From positions 3,348,001 through 3,412,000 of the forward strand of contig NZ_CP040128.1 of NCBI RefSeq assembly GCF_007874125.1: a stretch of 64,000 nucleotides of DNA, given 5' to 3'. Origin of the DNA: Noviherbaspirillum sp. UKPF54 (GTDB lineage: Bacteria; Pseudomonadota; Gammaproteobacteria; Burkholderiales; Burkholderiaceae_D). Of the stretch, positions 25,788 through 34,582 are shown one piece after another. The notes under the pieces were generated by a model. That model was given only the letters and a program-made list of their open reading frames with translations, was not told the DNA's origin and made no database searches. Position numbers and translations under genes: made by a program. Each line of letters starts with the position of its first letter. Position 1 is the first letter of the stretch.

Positions 25788-27265
25788 AAGGCCAGCGCCG
25801 CGTAGCCGCGCCAGGGCGACCAGGCAGCGGCGCGCGCCGCCAGTTGTTTTTCGGTGAGGCGCTCGCCGTCTGCAGCCGCGGCCTTTTGCAAGCCGAGGTC
25901 GCCGGCCGGGAAGGCGTCGGGAAAGCGCAGGGCGCGCAGCGCGACGTAATGCGCGGTCCAGTCGCCGATGCCGCGCACCGATTTCAGGCGCTCGACGGCT
26001 TCGTCGAGGCAGATGCCCGGCCGCATCTGCAATCCGCCCTGCGCGGCGAACCGGGCCAGTTCCGCGATCGTCTGCGCGCGCGCGCGCGGCAAGCCGATCG
26101 CGCCGATGTCTTCCGCAGCCGCCGCCAGCGTTTCGGCGCGCGGGAAGTGATGCGTCAGCGGCGCGAACGGCGTGACAGCCGCATCGCCGAAGCGGACGAC
26201 GAGGCGGCCGGACAAGGTGGTGGCGCCGGCTACGCTGACTTGCTGGCCGAGCACCGCGCGCACGGCCAGTTCGAACGCATCGAACGCGCCGGGCACGCGC
26301 AGGCCGGGCCAGCGCCCGATGCGCTCGGCGAGCAGCGGATCACGGCACAGGTGCGCATCGATTACGGCGGGATTGGCATCGAGGTCGAATTGCGCGCGCA
26401 CGCGCGAGAGCAAAGGCATGAGCAGCGGCGCCAACGCCGCGTCCGCCTCGACCTCCAGTTGCGCGCGCCGCGCCTGATGCGTCACGCGCAGCCAGCCTTG
26501 CAGCTCGCCGAGGCGCACGCTGCGCATGTATGCTTGCTGCCCGTTCTCCTCCAGCACGGCCTCGACGCCGGGAATGGCGCGCCCGGCAAGATAGGAGACC
26601 ACGCGCTGCCACTGGAACGGTGGCCGGTAGGCAAGCCGCAAGGTCAGCGCGGCGCGCGGTGCGGGCCCGGCGGCGGCCGGCTCGACGGCGCGCCGGATGG
26701 CTGTCGGCGCGATGCCGTAGCGTTGCGAAAACGAAGCGTTGAAGCGCCGCACGCTGCCAAAGCCGGCGGCATACGCGACTTCGGCCATAGGCAAGGAAGT
26801 TTCCTGCAACAGTTTTTTTGCGAACAGCAGGCGCTGTGTCTGCGCCAGTTCGATCGGCGTGACGCCGAAGTGTTGCAGCAGCACGCGCCGCAGCTGGCGC
26901 GACGACAAGCCGACTTCCCGCGCCAGCCGCTCGAGGTCACCGTCGTTCAGTGCGCCGCCGGCGATGCGCTGCCAAACGGCGTGCGCCAGATTTTGCTGCA
27001 GCGCGTACGGCGCCAGTTCGGGGCGGCAGCGCAGGCAGGGCCGGAAACCGGCGGCTTCGGCGGCGGCTGCCGAGCCGAAGAACTGGCAGGAAGATTCGCG
27101 CGGCGTCTTCACGGTGCAGACCGGCCGGCAGTAAATGCCGGTCGTCTTGACGCCGGTGAAGAACACGCCGTCGAAGCGCGTGTCTTTCGCCGCCAGGGCG
27201 CGGTAGCATGCGGCGCGATCGAGCGTGGCAGCGCCGGCTGCCGGATTGTCCATGGTGTTTTCCAT
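25775..27265 (-). CDS. Ada-like regulator fused to AlkA 3-methyladenine DNA glycosylase
   Basis: 496-residue fusion. Residues about 15-90 are the Ada zinc/methyl-phosphotriester domain (GIYCRPVCTVKTP ... FRPCLRCRPE, four cysteines of which one accepts the methyl group). Residues about 95-190 are an AraC-type HTH (VGLSSRQLRRVLLQHFG; MAEVAYAAGFGSVRRFNASFSQRYG). Residues about 205-496 are AlkA: N-terminal domain, then the helix-hairpin-helix LKSVRGIGDWTAHYVALRA and the catalytic Asp in FPAGDLGL. It senses alkylation, probably activates its own operon, and removes alkylated bases. It lacks the O6-methyltransferase domain, which is supplied by the overlapping ogt gene. Confidence 0.94.
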   Translation of the reverse strand: MENTMDNPAAGAATLDRAACYRALAAKDTRFDGVFFTGVKTTGIYCRPVCTVKTPRESSCQFFGSAAAAEAAGFRPCLRCRPELAPYALQQNLAHAVWQRIAGGALNDGDLERLAREVGLSSRQLRRVLLQHFGVTPIELAQTQRLLFAKKLLQETSLPMAEVAYAAGFGSVRRFNASFSQRYGIAPTAIRRAVEPAAAGPAPRAALTLRLAYRPPFQWQRVVSYLAGRAIPGVEAVLEENGQQAYMRSVRLGELQGWLRVTHQARRAQLEVEADAALAPLLMPLLSRVRAQFDLDANPAVIDAHLCRDPLLAERIGRWPGLRVPGAFDAFELAVRAVLGQQVSVAGATTLSGRLVVRFGDAAVTPFAPLTHHFPRAETLAAAAEDIGAIGLPRARAQTIAELARFAAQGGLQMRPGICLDEAVERLKSVRGIGDWTAHYVALRALRFPDAFPAGDLGLQKAAAADGERLTEKQLAARAAAWSPWRGYAALALWMG

Positions 27266-27352
27266 GGAGTCGTTATACGCGCCGGGCCGGCCAGCGTCTA
27301 GCCGTTTTCGGACATCATTCGCCGCGCATCTGCCAGCTGAAGCGAATGCGGA

Positions 27353-27712
27353 TTACGCCAGGAACAGCGCAGCCAGCGCGAGCGCAGCCGGCACGGTTTG
27401 CACATACAAGATGCGCATCTGTACGGTAAGCGCGCCCCAGATGCCGGCCACCGTCACGCATGCCAATCCGAACACAGTAAATGCATGGGCAATGGCGACG
27501 TCGGGATGCATGAAGCCGACTGCCAGCGCCGCCGCCAGGAAGCCGTTGTAACAACCCTGGTTCGACATGGCTGGCGCAAGAATTTCCGCCTGCGCACCGC
27601 TCAGGCCGAAGGCCTTGCGGCCGCGCGTCTTGAACAGCACGGTTTCCAGCAACACGATATAGACATGGATCGCCAGTACGAGACCGGCAAGAATTTTGGC
27701 AACAAGCAACAT
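27353..27712 (-). CDS. DUF1304 small membrane protein
   Basis: 119-residue integral membrane protein of family DUF1304, with four predicted helices (about 3-22, 50-68, 73-93, 98-118) and the typical IHVYIVLLETVLFKT and NQGCYNGFLA segments. Function unknown. It is divergent from the TetR regulator at 27801, with a short palindrome in between, so it is a likely target of that regulator. Confidence 0.88.
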   Translation of the reverse strand: MLLVAKILAGLVLAIHVYIVLLETVLFKTRGRKAFGLSGAQAEILAPAMSNQGCYNGFLAAALAVGFMHPDVAIAHAFTVFGLACVTVAGIWGALTVQMRILYVQTVPAALALAALFLA

Positions 27713-27749
27713 GAACGCGCTCCAGGTTGAAATGGCAAAAGCAACAATA

Positions 27750-27764
27750 CATAATTACGTTATG
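27750..27764. promoter_or_regulatory. Palindrome between DUF1304 and tetR genes
   Basis: CATAA-TTACG-TTATG: perfect five-base arms with a five-base spacer in the divergent gap, a fitting TetR-family operator. It overlaps one possible start codon of the regulator (27762). Confidence 0.45.
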
Positions 27765-27800
27765 CCAGTCAAAACGGATAATAGAAAGAACATTCCAGAA

Positions 27801-28442
27801 ATGCCGCACGACGCCGCCCGCCCCGAAGAAAAACGCGACGGAAGAAAAGAGAATGCGGCTGCCACGCAGGCAGCGTTGCGCGCCGCGGGAAAGGACTTGT
27901 TCGCCCGGCTGGGCTATGAAGCGACCTCGGTCGGCGCGCTGTGCGTCCAGGCCGGCGTGACCAGCGGCGCGCTGTATCACCATTACGGCGACAAGAAGGG
28001 CTTGTTTGCCGCCGTCGCCGTGGAACTCGAATGCGGCATGGTGGCGTTGGCTATGCGCGCCCGGCAAGCCGCACTCGCCCGAGGCGGCGGCAGCTGGGAC
28101 GGCTTCATCGCGGCCATCGATGCCTTGCTTGCCGCCGGCGTCGATCCCGGCCTGCGCCGCATCGGACTGGTCGAGGCGCCGGCCGTGCTCGGCGCCAGCG
28201 GCTGGCAGGCAATTCGCGAACAGCACGGGCACGGCGCCATGACGCGCGTCATCGAAGACTTGCAGCAGGCGGGCGTGTTCGGTCCGGGCGATCCGAAACG
28301 CCTCGCCTGGCTGGTGCTGGGCTTGATTTACAGCGCGGTCCAGACGCTGCCGGACGAAGAAGCGGCAATCGAGGCGGCGCTGGCGGATGCGCGCCGCGCG
28401 CTGCACGCGATGTTGCGCGGACTGTGCGACGTGCGCCCGTAA
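27801..28442 (+). CDS. TetR-family transcriptional regulator
   Basis: 213-residue TetR repressor. The HTH lies near residues 30-60 (DLFARLGYEATSVGALCVQAGVTSGALYHHYGDKKGLFAAV), followed by an all-helical ligand domain with a QTLPDEEAAIEAALADARRAL helix. Start is uncertain: 27801 (MPHDAARPEE) is preferred because the next upstream ATG (27762) lies inside the presumed operator and one at 27696 lies inside the divergent DUF1304 gene; none has a strong ribosome-binding site. Probably controls DUF1304 and itself; the MFS gene 127 bp downstream could also be affected. Confidence 0.88.
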   Translation: MPHDAARPEEKRDGRKENAAATQAALRAAGKDLFARLGYEATSVGALCVQAGVTSGALYHHYGDKKGLFAAVAVELECGMVALAMRARQAALARGGGSWDGFIAAIDALLAAGVDPGLRRIGLVEAPAVLGASGWQAIREQHGHGAMTRVIEDLQQAGVFGPGDPKRLAWLVLGLIYSAVQTLPDEEAAIEAALADARRALHAMLRGLCDVRP

Positions 28443-28568
28443 GGGCCGGGCCGGGCCGCGCCTGTATCCTGTGCGGCAACGCTTGTGGCCCGGTCAACCC
28501 GGCAGGCCACACGCTTTTTCGCTTTACGCTACACTCGATTCCTCTTTTTTGACCATCGAGGTTCCGTC

Positions 28569-29789
28569 ATGCTGACCGCCACCCGCGCGCCGCAACTGAA
28601 AACCGTCCTGATCGCCAGCGGCATGGTGCTGACGCTGGCCATGGGCGTGCGGCACGGTTTCGGTTTCTGGCTGCAGCCGATCTCGCAGGCGCACGGCTGG
28701 ACGCGCGAAACCTATTCGCTGGCCATGGCGCTGCAAAACCTGCTGTGGGGCGCGTTCGGCCCGTTCGCCGGCATGGCCGCGGACCGTTTCGGCACCGCGC
28801 GGGTAGTGATTATCGGCGCCTTGCTGTATGTCGGCGGGCTGGTATGGATGGCACTGGTCAACGAGCCGACCGCCTTCGTGGTCGGCTCCGGCGTGCTGAT
28901 CGGCGCGGCGCTGGCCTGCACCGCGTTTGGTGCCGTTTCCGGCATCATCGGCCGCACCGCGCCGGAAGTGAAGCGCTCGTGGGCGTTCGGCATTTCCTCG
29001 GCCGCCAGCTCGCTCGGCCAGTTCGTGATGATGCCGGTCGAACAGCAACTGATCTCCTCCACCGGCTGGCAGAGCGCGTTCTACATCCTCGGCGCGCTGG
29101 TGGCGCTTGTGATGATTCCGATGGCGTTCGGCCTGCGCGAGCAGCCGATGGAAAAGGCCGGCGGCCCGCAGCAGAGCATGGGGGAAGCAATTCGCGAAGC
29201 GTTCGCCTACCGCCCCTTCCTGCTGCTGGTGGCCGGCTATTTCGTGTGCGGCTTCCAGCTGGTGTTTATCGGCGTGCACATGCCGTCCTACCTGAAGGAC
29301 AAGGGCATCCTGGACCCGAACGTGGCTGTCGTGGCGCTGGCCCTGATCGGGCTGTTCAATATCTTCGGTTCCTATTACGCCGGCAAGCTCGGCGGCTTTT
29401 TGCCGAAGCGCTATCTGCTGTCGAGCATTTACCTCAGCCGCACCATCGTGATCGCGCTGTTCCTGCTGGCCCCGCTCACGCCCTGGTCGGTGTATGTGTT
29501 CGCCGGCGCCATGGGCTTGCTGTGGTTGTCGACGGTTCCGCTCACCAACGGCGTCATCGCCGGGATTTTCGGAGTGAAATACCTGTCGATGCTGTCGGGC
29601 TTCGTGTTCTTCTCGCACCAGGTCGGCAGCTTCCTCGGCGTGTGGCTTGGCGGATATCTGTTCACCAAGCAAGGTAACTACAACACGGTGTGGGGCATCA
29701 CGCTCGCGCTCGGCGTGTTCGCCGCACTGGTGAACCTGCCGATCAACGAGCGCGCGATCAAGCGCCAGCCGCTGGCCGCGGTGGCCTGA
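28569..29789 (+). CDS. Major facilitator superfamily transporter
   Basis: 406-residue MFS permease with 12 predicted membrane helices. It resembles the oxalate/formate antiporter-like (OFA) and monocarboxylate branch: HGFGFWLQPISQAHGWTRETYSLAMALQNLLWGAFGP, then GMAADRFGTARVV as the A-motif. Substrate cannot be assigned. Start at 28569 (MLTATRAPQ) is supported by GAGG eight bases upstream; the longer frame to 28485 is Arg/Phe-rich and unlikely. A 42-codon membrane-peptide gene starts four bases after its stop and is probably co-translated. Confidence 0.9.
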   Translation: MLTATRAPQLKTVLIASGMVLTLAMGVRHGFGFWLQPISQAHGWTRETYSLAMALQNLLWGAFGPFAGMAADRFGTARVVIIGALLYVGGLVWMALVNEPTAFVVGSGVLIGAALACTAFGAVSGIIGRTAPEVKRSWAFGISSAASSLGQFVMMPVEQQLISSTGWQSAFYILGALVALVMIPMAFGLREQPMEKAGGPQQSMGEAIREAFAYRPFLLLVAGYFVCGFQLVFIGVHMPSYLKDKGILDPNVAVVALALIGLFNIFGSYYAGKLGGFLPKRYLLSSIYLSRTIVIALFLLAPLTPWSVYVFAGAMGLLWLSTVPLTNGVIAGIFGVKYLSMLSGFVFFSHQVGSFLGVWLGGYLFTKQGNYNTVWGITLALGVFAALVNLPINERAIKRQPLAAVA

Positions 29790-29793
29790 AGCC

Positions 29794-29922
29794 ATGCACG
29801 AACGCATCAAGCGCCTGCTGCTCGGCGCCGCGCTCATTGCGGTGCTGGCGCTGGCGTTCGCCGCCTACCTGCGACCGGGGTTCGTGTTCGACCTGGCGAA
29901 CCGGATCGTGCTGTGCTTCTGA
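29794..29922 (+). CDS. 42-residue membrane peptide
   Basis: Short gene immediately after the MFS transporter: MHERIKRLLLGAALIAVLAL..., one clear transmembrane helix (about residues 7-25) with a basic N-terminus, then LRPGFVFDLANRIVLCF. The four-base gap suggests translational coupling. Protein-like composition and membrane topology support it, though no domain is known. It might stabilise or regulate the transporter. Confidence 0.65.
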   Translation: MHERIKRLLLGAALIAVLALAFAAYLRPGFVFDLANRIVLCF

Positions 29923-30115
29923 CCCCGCCAGGCGTCACAGAATAGAACGACCGTCTTAATCGGAGTATCATCTCTCCTCGACATGCCCGCTGCGCGCCTT
30001 ATCGGCGGACAAAATGCGTTCGTCGATATCTCGCTATGCTCGTCACGCAATCCGCTTCCCCGATATCGTCGGCTCGCAAGCACACATTTCAATCCATAAC
30101 GACAGAGGACCCAAA

Positions 30116-31306
30116 ATGGCAAATACGAAGGACGTAGTAATCGTCGGCGCCGCGCGTACCGCAATCGGCACTTTCGGCGGCTCGCTGAAGGATTTTTCCG
30201 CCTGCGACCTGGGCGCGATCGCGGTCAAGGAAGCGCTTGCGCGCGCCAAGGTCGAACCCGCGCAGGCCGGGCAGATCGTGTTCGGCAACGTGATCCATTG
30301 CGAGCCGCGCGACATGTATGTTTCGCGCGTGGTCGGCATCAACGCCGGCATGGCCAAGGAGTCCGCCGCGCTGACGCTGAACCGCCTGTGCGGCTCCGGC
30401 CTGCAGGCGATTGTCACTGCCGCCAACGCGATCCAGCTGGGCGACACCGAGATCGCCATCGGCGGCGGTGTGGAAACCATGAGCCGCGCGCCGTATTTGA
30501 CCTCGGCTGCGCGCTGGGGCCAGCGCATGGGCGACTTCAAGATGATCGACATGATGGTGGGCGCGCTGTCGGATCCGTTCGGCGCCGGCCACATGGGCAT
30601 TACCGCGGAAAACGTTGCAGAGAAATACGGCATCTCGCGCGAAGAGCAGGATGCCTTCGCCTTGGAAAGCCAGAAGAAGGCATTGGCAGCGGTTGCCGCC
30701 GGCCACTTCAAGTCGCAGATCGTGCCGGTCGAAGTGAAAGGCCGCAAGGGCGTGACGCTGTTCGACACCGACGAGCATCCGAAGGCCGATACCACGCTGG
30801 AGTCGCTGGCCAAGCTGAAGCCGGCGTTCAAGAAGGAAGGCGGCACTGTGACCGCCGGCAACGCTTCCGGCCTGAACGACGGCGCGGCGGCCTGCGTGCT
30901 GATGGAAGCCGGCGCGGCCGCCCGGGCAGGATTGCAGCCGCTGGCGCGCCTGGTGTCGTATGCGGTGGCCGGCGTGGAACCGTCGATCATGGGCACCGGC
31001 CCGATCCCGGCGGTGCAGCTGGCGTTGAAGCGCGCCGGGCTGTCGCTCAATGACATGGACGTGATCGAATCGAACGAGGCGTTCGCGGCGCAGTCGCTGG
31101 GCGTCTGCAAGGGCCTGGATCTCGATCCGGCGCGCACCAACCCGAACGGCGGCGCGATCGCGCTGGGCCATCCGCTGGGCGCGAGCGGCGCGATCATCAC
31201 CGTCAAGTGCCTGTACGAGCTGATCCGCACCGGCAAGCGCTACGGTCTGATCACGATGTGCATCGGCGGCGGCCAGGGTATTGCCGCGATCATCGAGCGG
31301 CTCTGA
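30116..31306 (+). CDS. bktB: Beta-ketothiolase, BktB type
   Basis: 396-residue acetyl-CoA acyltransferase. Reversibly joins acetyl-CoA with acyl-CoA to beta-ketoacyl-CoA, feeding polyhydroxyalkanoate synthesis or fatty-acid breakdown. Start [26 protein letters not shown] is set by GAGGA six bases upstream. Active-site residues: Cys in NRLCGSGLQ (about 90), His in [11 protein letters not shown] and Cys in [26 protein letters not shown] closely resembles the corresponding region of Ralstonia BktB rather than PhaA, which suggests acceptance of longer acyl chains. No phaB or phaC gene is nearby. Confidence 0.92.
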   Translation: MANTKDVVIVGAARTAIGTFGGSLKDFSACDLGAIAVKEALARAKVEPAQAGQIVFGNVIHCEPRDMYVSRVVGINAGMAKESAALTLNRLCGSGLQAIVTAANAIQLGDTEIAIGGGVETMSRAPYLTSAARWGQRMGDFKMIDMMVGALSDPFGAGHMGITAENVAEKYGISREEQDAFALESQKKALAAVAAGHFKSQIVPVEVKGRKGVTLFDTDEHPKADTTLESLAKLKPAFKKEGGTVTAGNASGLNDGAAACVLMEAGAAARAGLQPLARLVSYAVAGVEPSIMGTGPIPAVQLALKRAGLSLNDMDVIESNEAFAAQSLGVCKGLDLDPARTNPNGGAIALGHPLGASGAIITVKCLYELIRTGKRYGLITMCIGGGQGIAAIIERL

Positions 31307-31392
31307 TGCCTGGAGGGTGCCGCGCGCTGGCGCGGCACCCATACCGGCGGCACGGCGGCCGATTCCGGTTGCCTGCAAAAGTACACTGGCGC

Positions 31393-31611
31393 ATGGACAT
31401 TTCTCTGCAAGAACTGGAGCAGGCGATCAATTATTGGCGCGCGCTGCGTCCGTCGCATGGCGAGGAATGCGCGTTGTCGCCCGAAGTCAACGCGCTGGCG
31501 ACGGTGTATGCAAAGATGATTTTCACGCGCGCCCACAGCATTGCATTCGACTCCCTCGATCAGCCGGCGCAGCAGCTGCTGGACGCCTGGCGCCGGGAAC
31601 ACGGCATTTAA
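31393..31611 (+). CDS. DUF3717 family protein
   Basis: 72-residue protein starting MDISLQELEQAINYWRALRPS, with the family's INYWR motif, the SPEVNALATVYAKMIF helix and a C-terminal AQQLLDAWRREH. DUF3717 is a small family largely confined to Burkholderiales; function unknown. The frame continues upstream to 31207 but that part is only the shadow of the thiolase gene. Lies 86 bp after the thiolase on the same strand. Confidence 0.85.
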   Translation: MDISLQELEQAINYWRALRPSHGEECALSPEVNALATVYAKMIFTRAHSIAFDSLDQPAQQLLDAWRREHGI

Positions 31612-31631
31612 CAGCGTGCCGAAGCCGCCGC

Positions 31632-32885
31632 TCAATGCCCGCGTCCTGCCTGCGCGGGAGCGGCAAGAAGGTCCGCACGCGGATAGTCCCAGCGTGGAAT
31701 AAATTCCGTACAGACGCGATCGCCAGAGTGCGCAAGCGCCATCGCCGTGAAATTCCCCTGCGTTGATGTGCCGTAGCGTGCATCAAAGACGGTTGCCTCG
31801 TTCACGACCGGCGCACGCGCAAACCGCAGCCAGGCTTCGAAAAAGCAGTTTTCCGCTTTCAGCCGGCGCAAGCGTTCCAGGCTGCCGCGCTCTTCCCATG
31901 TCAACACGATTCCAGGCGCATGGTGCGCGTGCGCGCTCTCCTCCCACAGGCTGGACGGGCAGGCGGCCACCGGCGCGATGCCGGGGGCGATGCTGACGAC
32001 GCCGCGCCGCAGGCGGTAGCTGCCGTTTGCGCTCTTGCTTTCAACTGACACGAAGGCCCAGCAAAAGGGATTGCTCGGAAACGCCGTCATGGCAGCGTCG
32101 ACCAGCCGGCTTTCGGCGTCGATACCGTGCAGGGCTTGCGCGACATTCTCCCGCGCCCGCGTGGAAGACATGCCTTGCACGGCGACGAAGCCCAGGCCGA
32201 CGGCCATGGCCAGGACCAGGCCCCTCCTGCCGCGCTCGCCGGCGCGCTGCTGCGACACGGCCGTCGCCATGGCGATCGACATCAGCGCCGCATACGACGC
32301 CCATGACAGGAAGCCGCGCGCGGCAAAGTAGAACGGCACGCCGGCCAGCAAGGCCATGAAACCAATTTTCAGCGCACGGCGCGGCAGCAGCATGATCATC
32401 GGCGCGCCGAAGGCCATCCAGAACACCGGTTCGACGATGAACACCATGTCGCCGTAGAACCAGCGCGAATCGAAGGGGTGAAACGGATGGAGCCCGTACG
32501 AATTGAGGAAATCCATCGACAGGTGCAGCATAAAACCGAGGGCCAGCATCAGCAGGAAGCCGGTTCGCGCGGCGACGCTTTGCTTGAGCAGTTCGCGCGC
32601 CGAAGGCCAGAGCATCCGTATCAGCAGCCACAGCAGCAGCGCCTGCGGCAAGGCATACAGCAGCGTATGGGTATGGCCGCGGTGATGCAGAAGATAGCCG
32701 AGCGGCGCAGGCAGCAACGGCGTGAGGAGCAGGTCGAGATCGGGAAAGTTGCTGGCGGCCCAGCCGGTAAAAAGAAGCAGGCGCCGGCGTGTGCGTTGCT
32801 GTTGCGGCGTGGCTTCGTCGAACAGGCTGCGGTGCAGGAATTCGCCGGCGGCCAGGCCGACGACCGAATGCGAAAGATTATCCAT
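31632..32885 (-). CDS. YdjM-like membrane-bound metal-dependent hydrolase (DUF457)
   Basis: 417-residue membrane protein. N-terminal half matches the YdjM/LexA-regulated hydrolase family: MDNLSHSVVGLAAGE, FPDLDLLL, LLHHRGHTHTLL and HLSMDFLNSYG supply the His/Asp metal ligands, spread over five to six membrane helices. The C-terminal ~170 residues, after helices ending near 225, form a soluble domain with no recognised motif. Substrate is unknown. It is convergent with the DUF3717 gene (20 bp between stops) and upstream of no partner. Confidence 0.88.
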   Translation of the reverse strand: MDNLSHSVVGLAAGEFLHRSLFDEATPQQQRTRRRLLLFTGWAASNFPDLDLLLTPLLPAPLGYLLHHRGHTHTLLYALPQALLLWLLIRMLWPSARELLKQSVAARTGFLLMLALGFMLHLSMDFLNSYGLHPFHPFDSRWFYGDMVFIVEPVFWMAFGAPMIMLLPRRALKIGFMALLAGVPFYFAARGFLSWASYAALMSIAMATAVSQQRAGERGRRGLVLAMAVGLGFVAVQGMSSTRARENVAQALHGIDAESRLVDAAMTAFPSNPFCWAFVSVESKSANGSYRLRRGVVSIAPGIAPVAACPSSLWEESAHAHHAPGIVLTWEERGSLERLRRLKAENCFFEAWLRFARAPVVNEATVFDARYGTSTQGNFTAMALAHSGDRVCTEFIPRWDYPRADLLAAPAQAGRGH

Positions 32886-32954
32886 TGCGCAATTCTTGCA
32901 CAGCTTTGCGCGGGATAACGGAACGGTGCGCCGGCGTGCCGCCGCTTTTTTACA

Positions 32955-34457
32955 TCACGCCGCCAAGTGCCGCGCCTGCCGCTGCACGGCCGCGTCGGCC
33001 TTGCCTGCGGCCTGCGCCTTCATGCGCAGGTGCCGCTTGCTCATCTGTCCCGCGTAGTCGCTGTCGAGCGTGGCCTCCACCATCGCGGCATCCATCCCGC
33101 GCGCGCCCAGCCACTCGGCGATCAGCGCGACCAGGCGTTCCAGCGCGATGCGGTGCGTGGCGTCCGTCCTGGCGTACAGCCAGTCCGACAGCTGCATGAA
33201 ATTGGCGAATGGCGCGTCGGCCAGGATCAGCGGCAGCGTGTTCGCGAAGCGGCCCGAGTTGGCGACCATGTCCCAGTAGCGCGAAAACCGCACCAGCCGC
33301 TGCATCGTCGCAAAGTCGATGCGGTCGTTGGCGAGGATCGAATACGGCGGGTAGGGATCGAACACCATTTGGTAGGTGTCGGTGTGGCGGATGATCGGCG
33401 TGCCGCGCAGGCGTTTCAGAATGCCGAACTGGATTTCGTGCGGGCCGAGCGCGACCAGCTTGTCGAAGCCGCGCGCGAAGCTGTCGAGATCTTCGCCCGG
33501 CAGCCCGGCGATCAGGTCGACGTGCAGGTGGGCGTGCGAATGCTCGCCCAGCCAGCGGATGTTGGCGGCCGCCTTTTCGTCGTCCTGGCGACGGCTGACC
33601 AGCGTCTGGACTTCCGGGTTGAAGCTCTGGATGCCGATCTCGAACTGCAGCGTCCCGGGCGGGAACCGCACGATCGCCTCCTTCAATGCGTCCGGCAAGT
33701 GGTCCGGCACCAGCTCGAAATGCGCGTACACCGGATCGTTCGGTGCGGCGGCCAGCTTGTCGAGGAAGAACTGCATGATCTTCAGGCTGGTCTTGATGTT
33801 CAGGTTGAAGGTGCGGTCGACGAACTTGAACAGGCGCGCACCGCGCGCATACAGCGCTTCCATTTCGGCCAGGAAGGCGTCGAGCGGGAACGGCCACGCC
33901 GTCTTGTCGAGCGACGACAGGCAGAACTCGCACTTGAACGGGCAGCCGCGCGAGGCTTCCACGTACAGCGTGCGGTGCGCGATGTCGTCGTCGGTGTAGA
34001 GCGAGTACGGCAGCTTGATTTCCGCCAGCGGCGGCTGCGCGCCGGCGTGGATCTTCATCAGCGGCTTGGGACCGTCGAGGATCTGGCGGCACAGCGAGGC
34101 GAACGTGATGTCGCCCCAGCCGGTGATGACGTAGTCGGCCAGCCGTGTGATGCTGCGCTCGGCGGTTTCGTGCGAAATCTCCGGGCCGCCCAGCACCACG
34201 ACGACTTCGGGCGCGACGCGCTTGAGCAGCGCGACGATGCGCTCGATTTCTTCCACGTTCCAGATATAGATGCCGAAGCCGACGATGCGCGGCCGGTAGG
34301 CGAGAATGCGCTCGACCACCTCGGCGGGCTTGGTGCCGAGCACGAATTCATGTAGTTGCGTGGCTTGCTGCAGGTCGCCCATGTTGGCGAGCAGGTAACG
34401 CAGGCCGAGCGCGGCATGGGAATAGCGGGCGTTGAGGGTGGCGAGCAGGATAGTCAT
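32955..34457 (-). CDS. B12-binding radical SAM protein
   Basis: 500-residue enzyme: N-terminal cobalamin-binding Rossmann domain (about 1-130: TILLATLNARYSHAALGLRYL, IVGFGIYIWNVEEIERIV, VVVLGGPEIS), a radical SAM domain with the cluster cysteines Cys172, Cys176 and Cys179 in RGCPFKCEFC, and a DUF4080-type C-terminal domain. Unlike methionine synthase it has no DxHxxG motif, so cobalamin would bind base-off without a histidine. Members are candidate methyltransferases or cyclases with unknown substrate. Start at 34457 (MTILLATLNARY). Independent gene between the YdjM-like gene and the chemoreceptor. Confidence 0.92.
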   Translation of the reverse strand: MTILLATLNARYSHAALGLRYLLANMGDLQQATQLHEFVLGTKPAEVVERILAYRPRIVGFGIYIWNVEEIERIVALLKRVAPEVVVVLGGPEISHETAERSITRLADYVITGWGDITFASLCRQILDGPKPLMKIHAGAQPPLAEIKLPYSLYTDDDIAHRTLYVEASRGCPFKCEFCLSSLDKTAWPFPLDAFLAEMEALYARGARLFKFVDRTFNLNIKTSLKIMQFFLDKLAAAPNDPVYAHFELVPDHLPDALKEAIVRFPPGTLQFEIGIQSFNPEVQTLVSRRQDDEKAAANIRWLGEHSHAHLHVDLIAGLPGEDLDSFARGFDKLVALGPHEIQFGILKRLRGTPIIRHTDTYQMVFDPYPPYSILANDRIDFATMQRLVRFSRYWDMVANSGRFANTLPLILADAPFANFMQLSDWLYARTDATHRIALERLVALIAEWLGARGMDAAMVEATLDSDYAGQMSKRHLRMKAQAAGKADAAVQRQARHLAA

Positions 34458-34582
34458 GGTGCGGAAGGCAATGGCGGCGAGCCGCCATTTTACGCGTGCG
34501 GCTCCGGCCGTGCGCGGAAGGCCGGCAATTCCCTGGGTGAAATGCCGGTCGGGCGCCGTTTCAGGCGCCCGGCGTCAGAACG

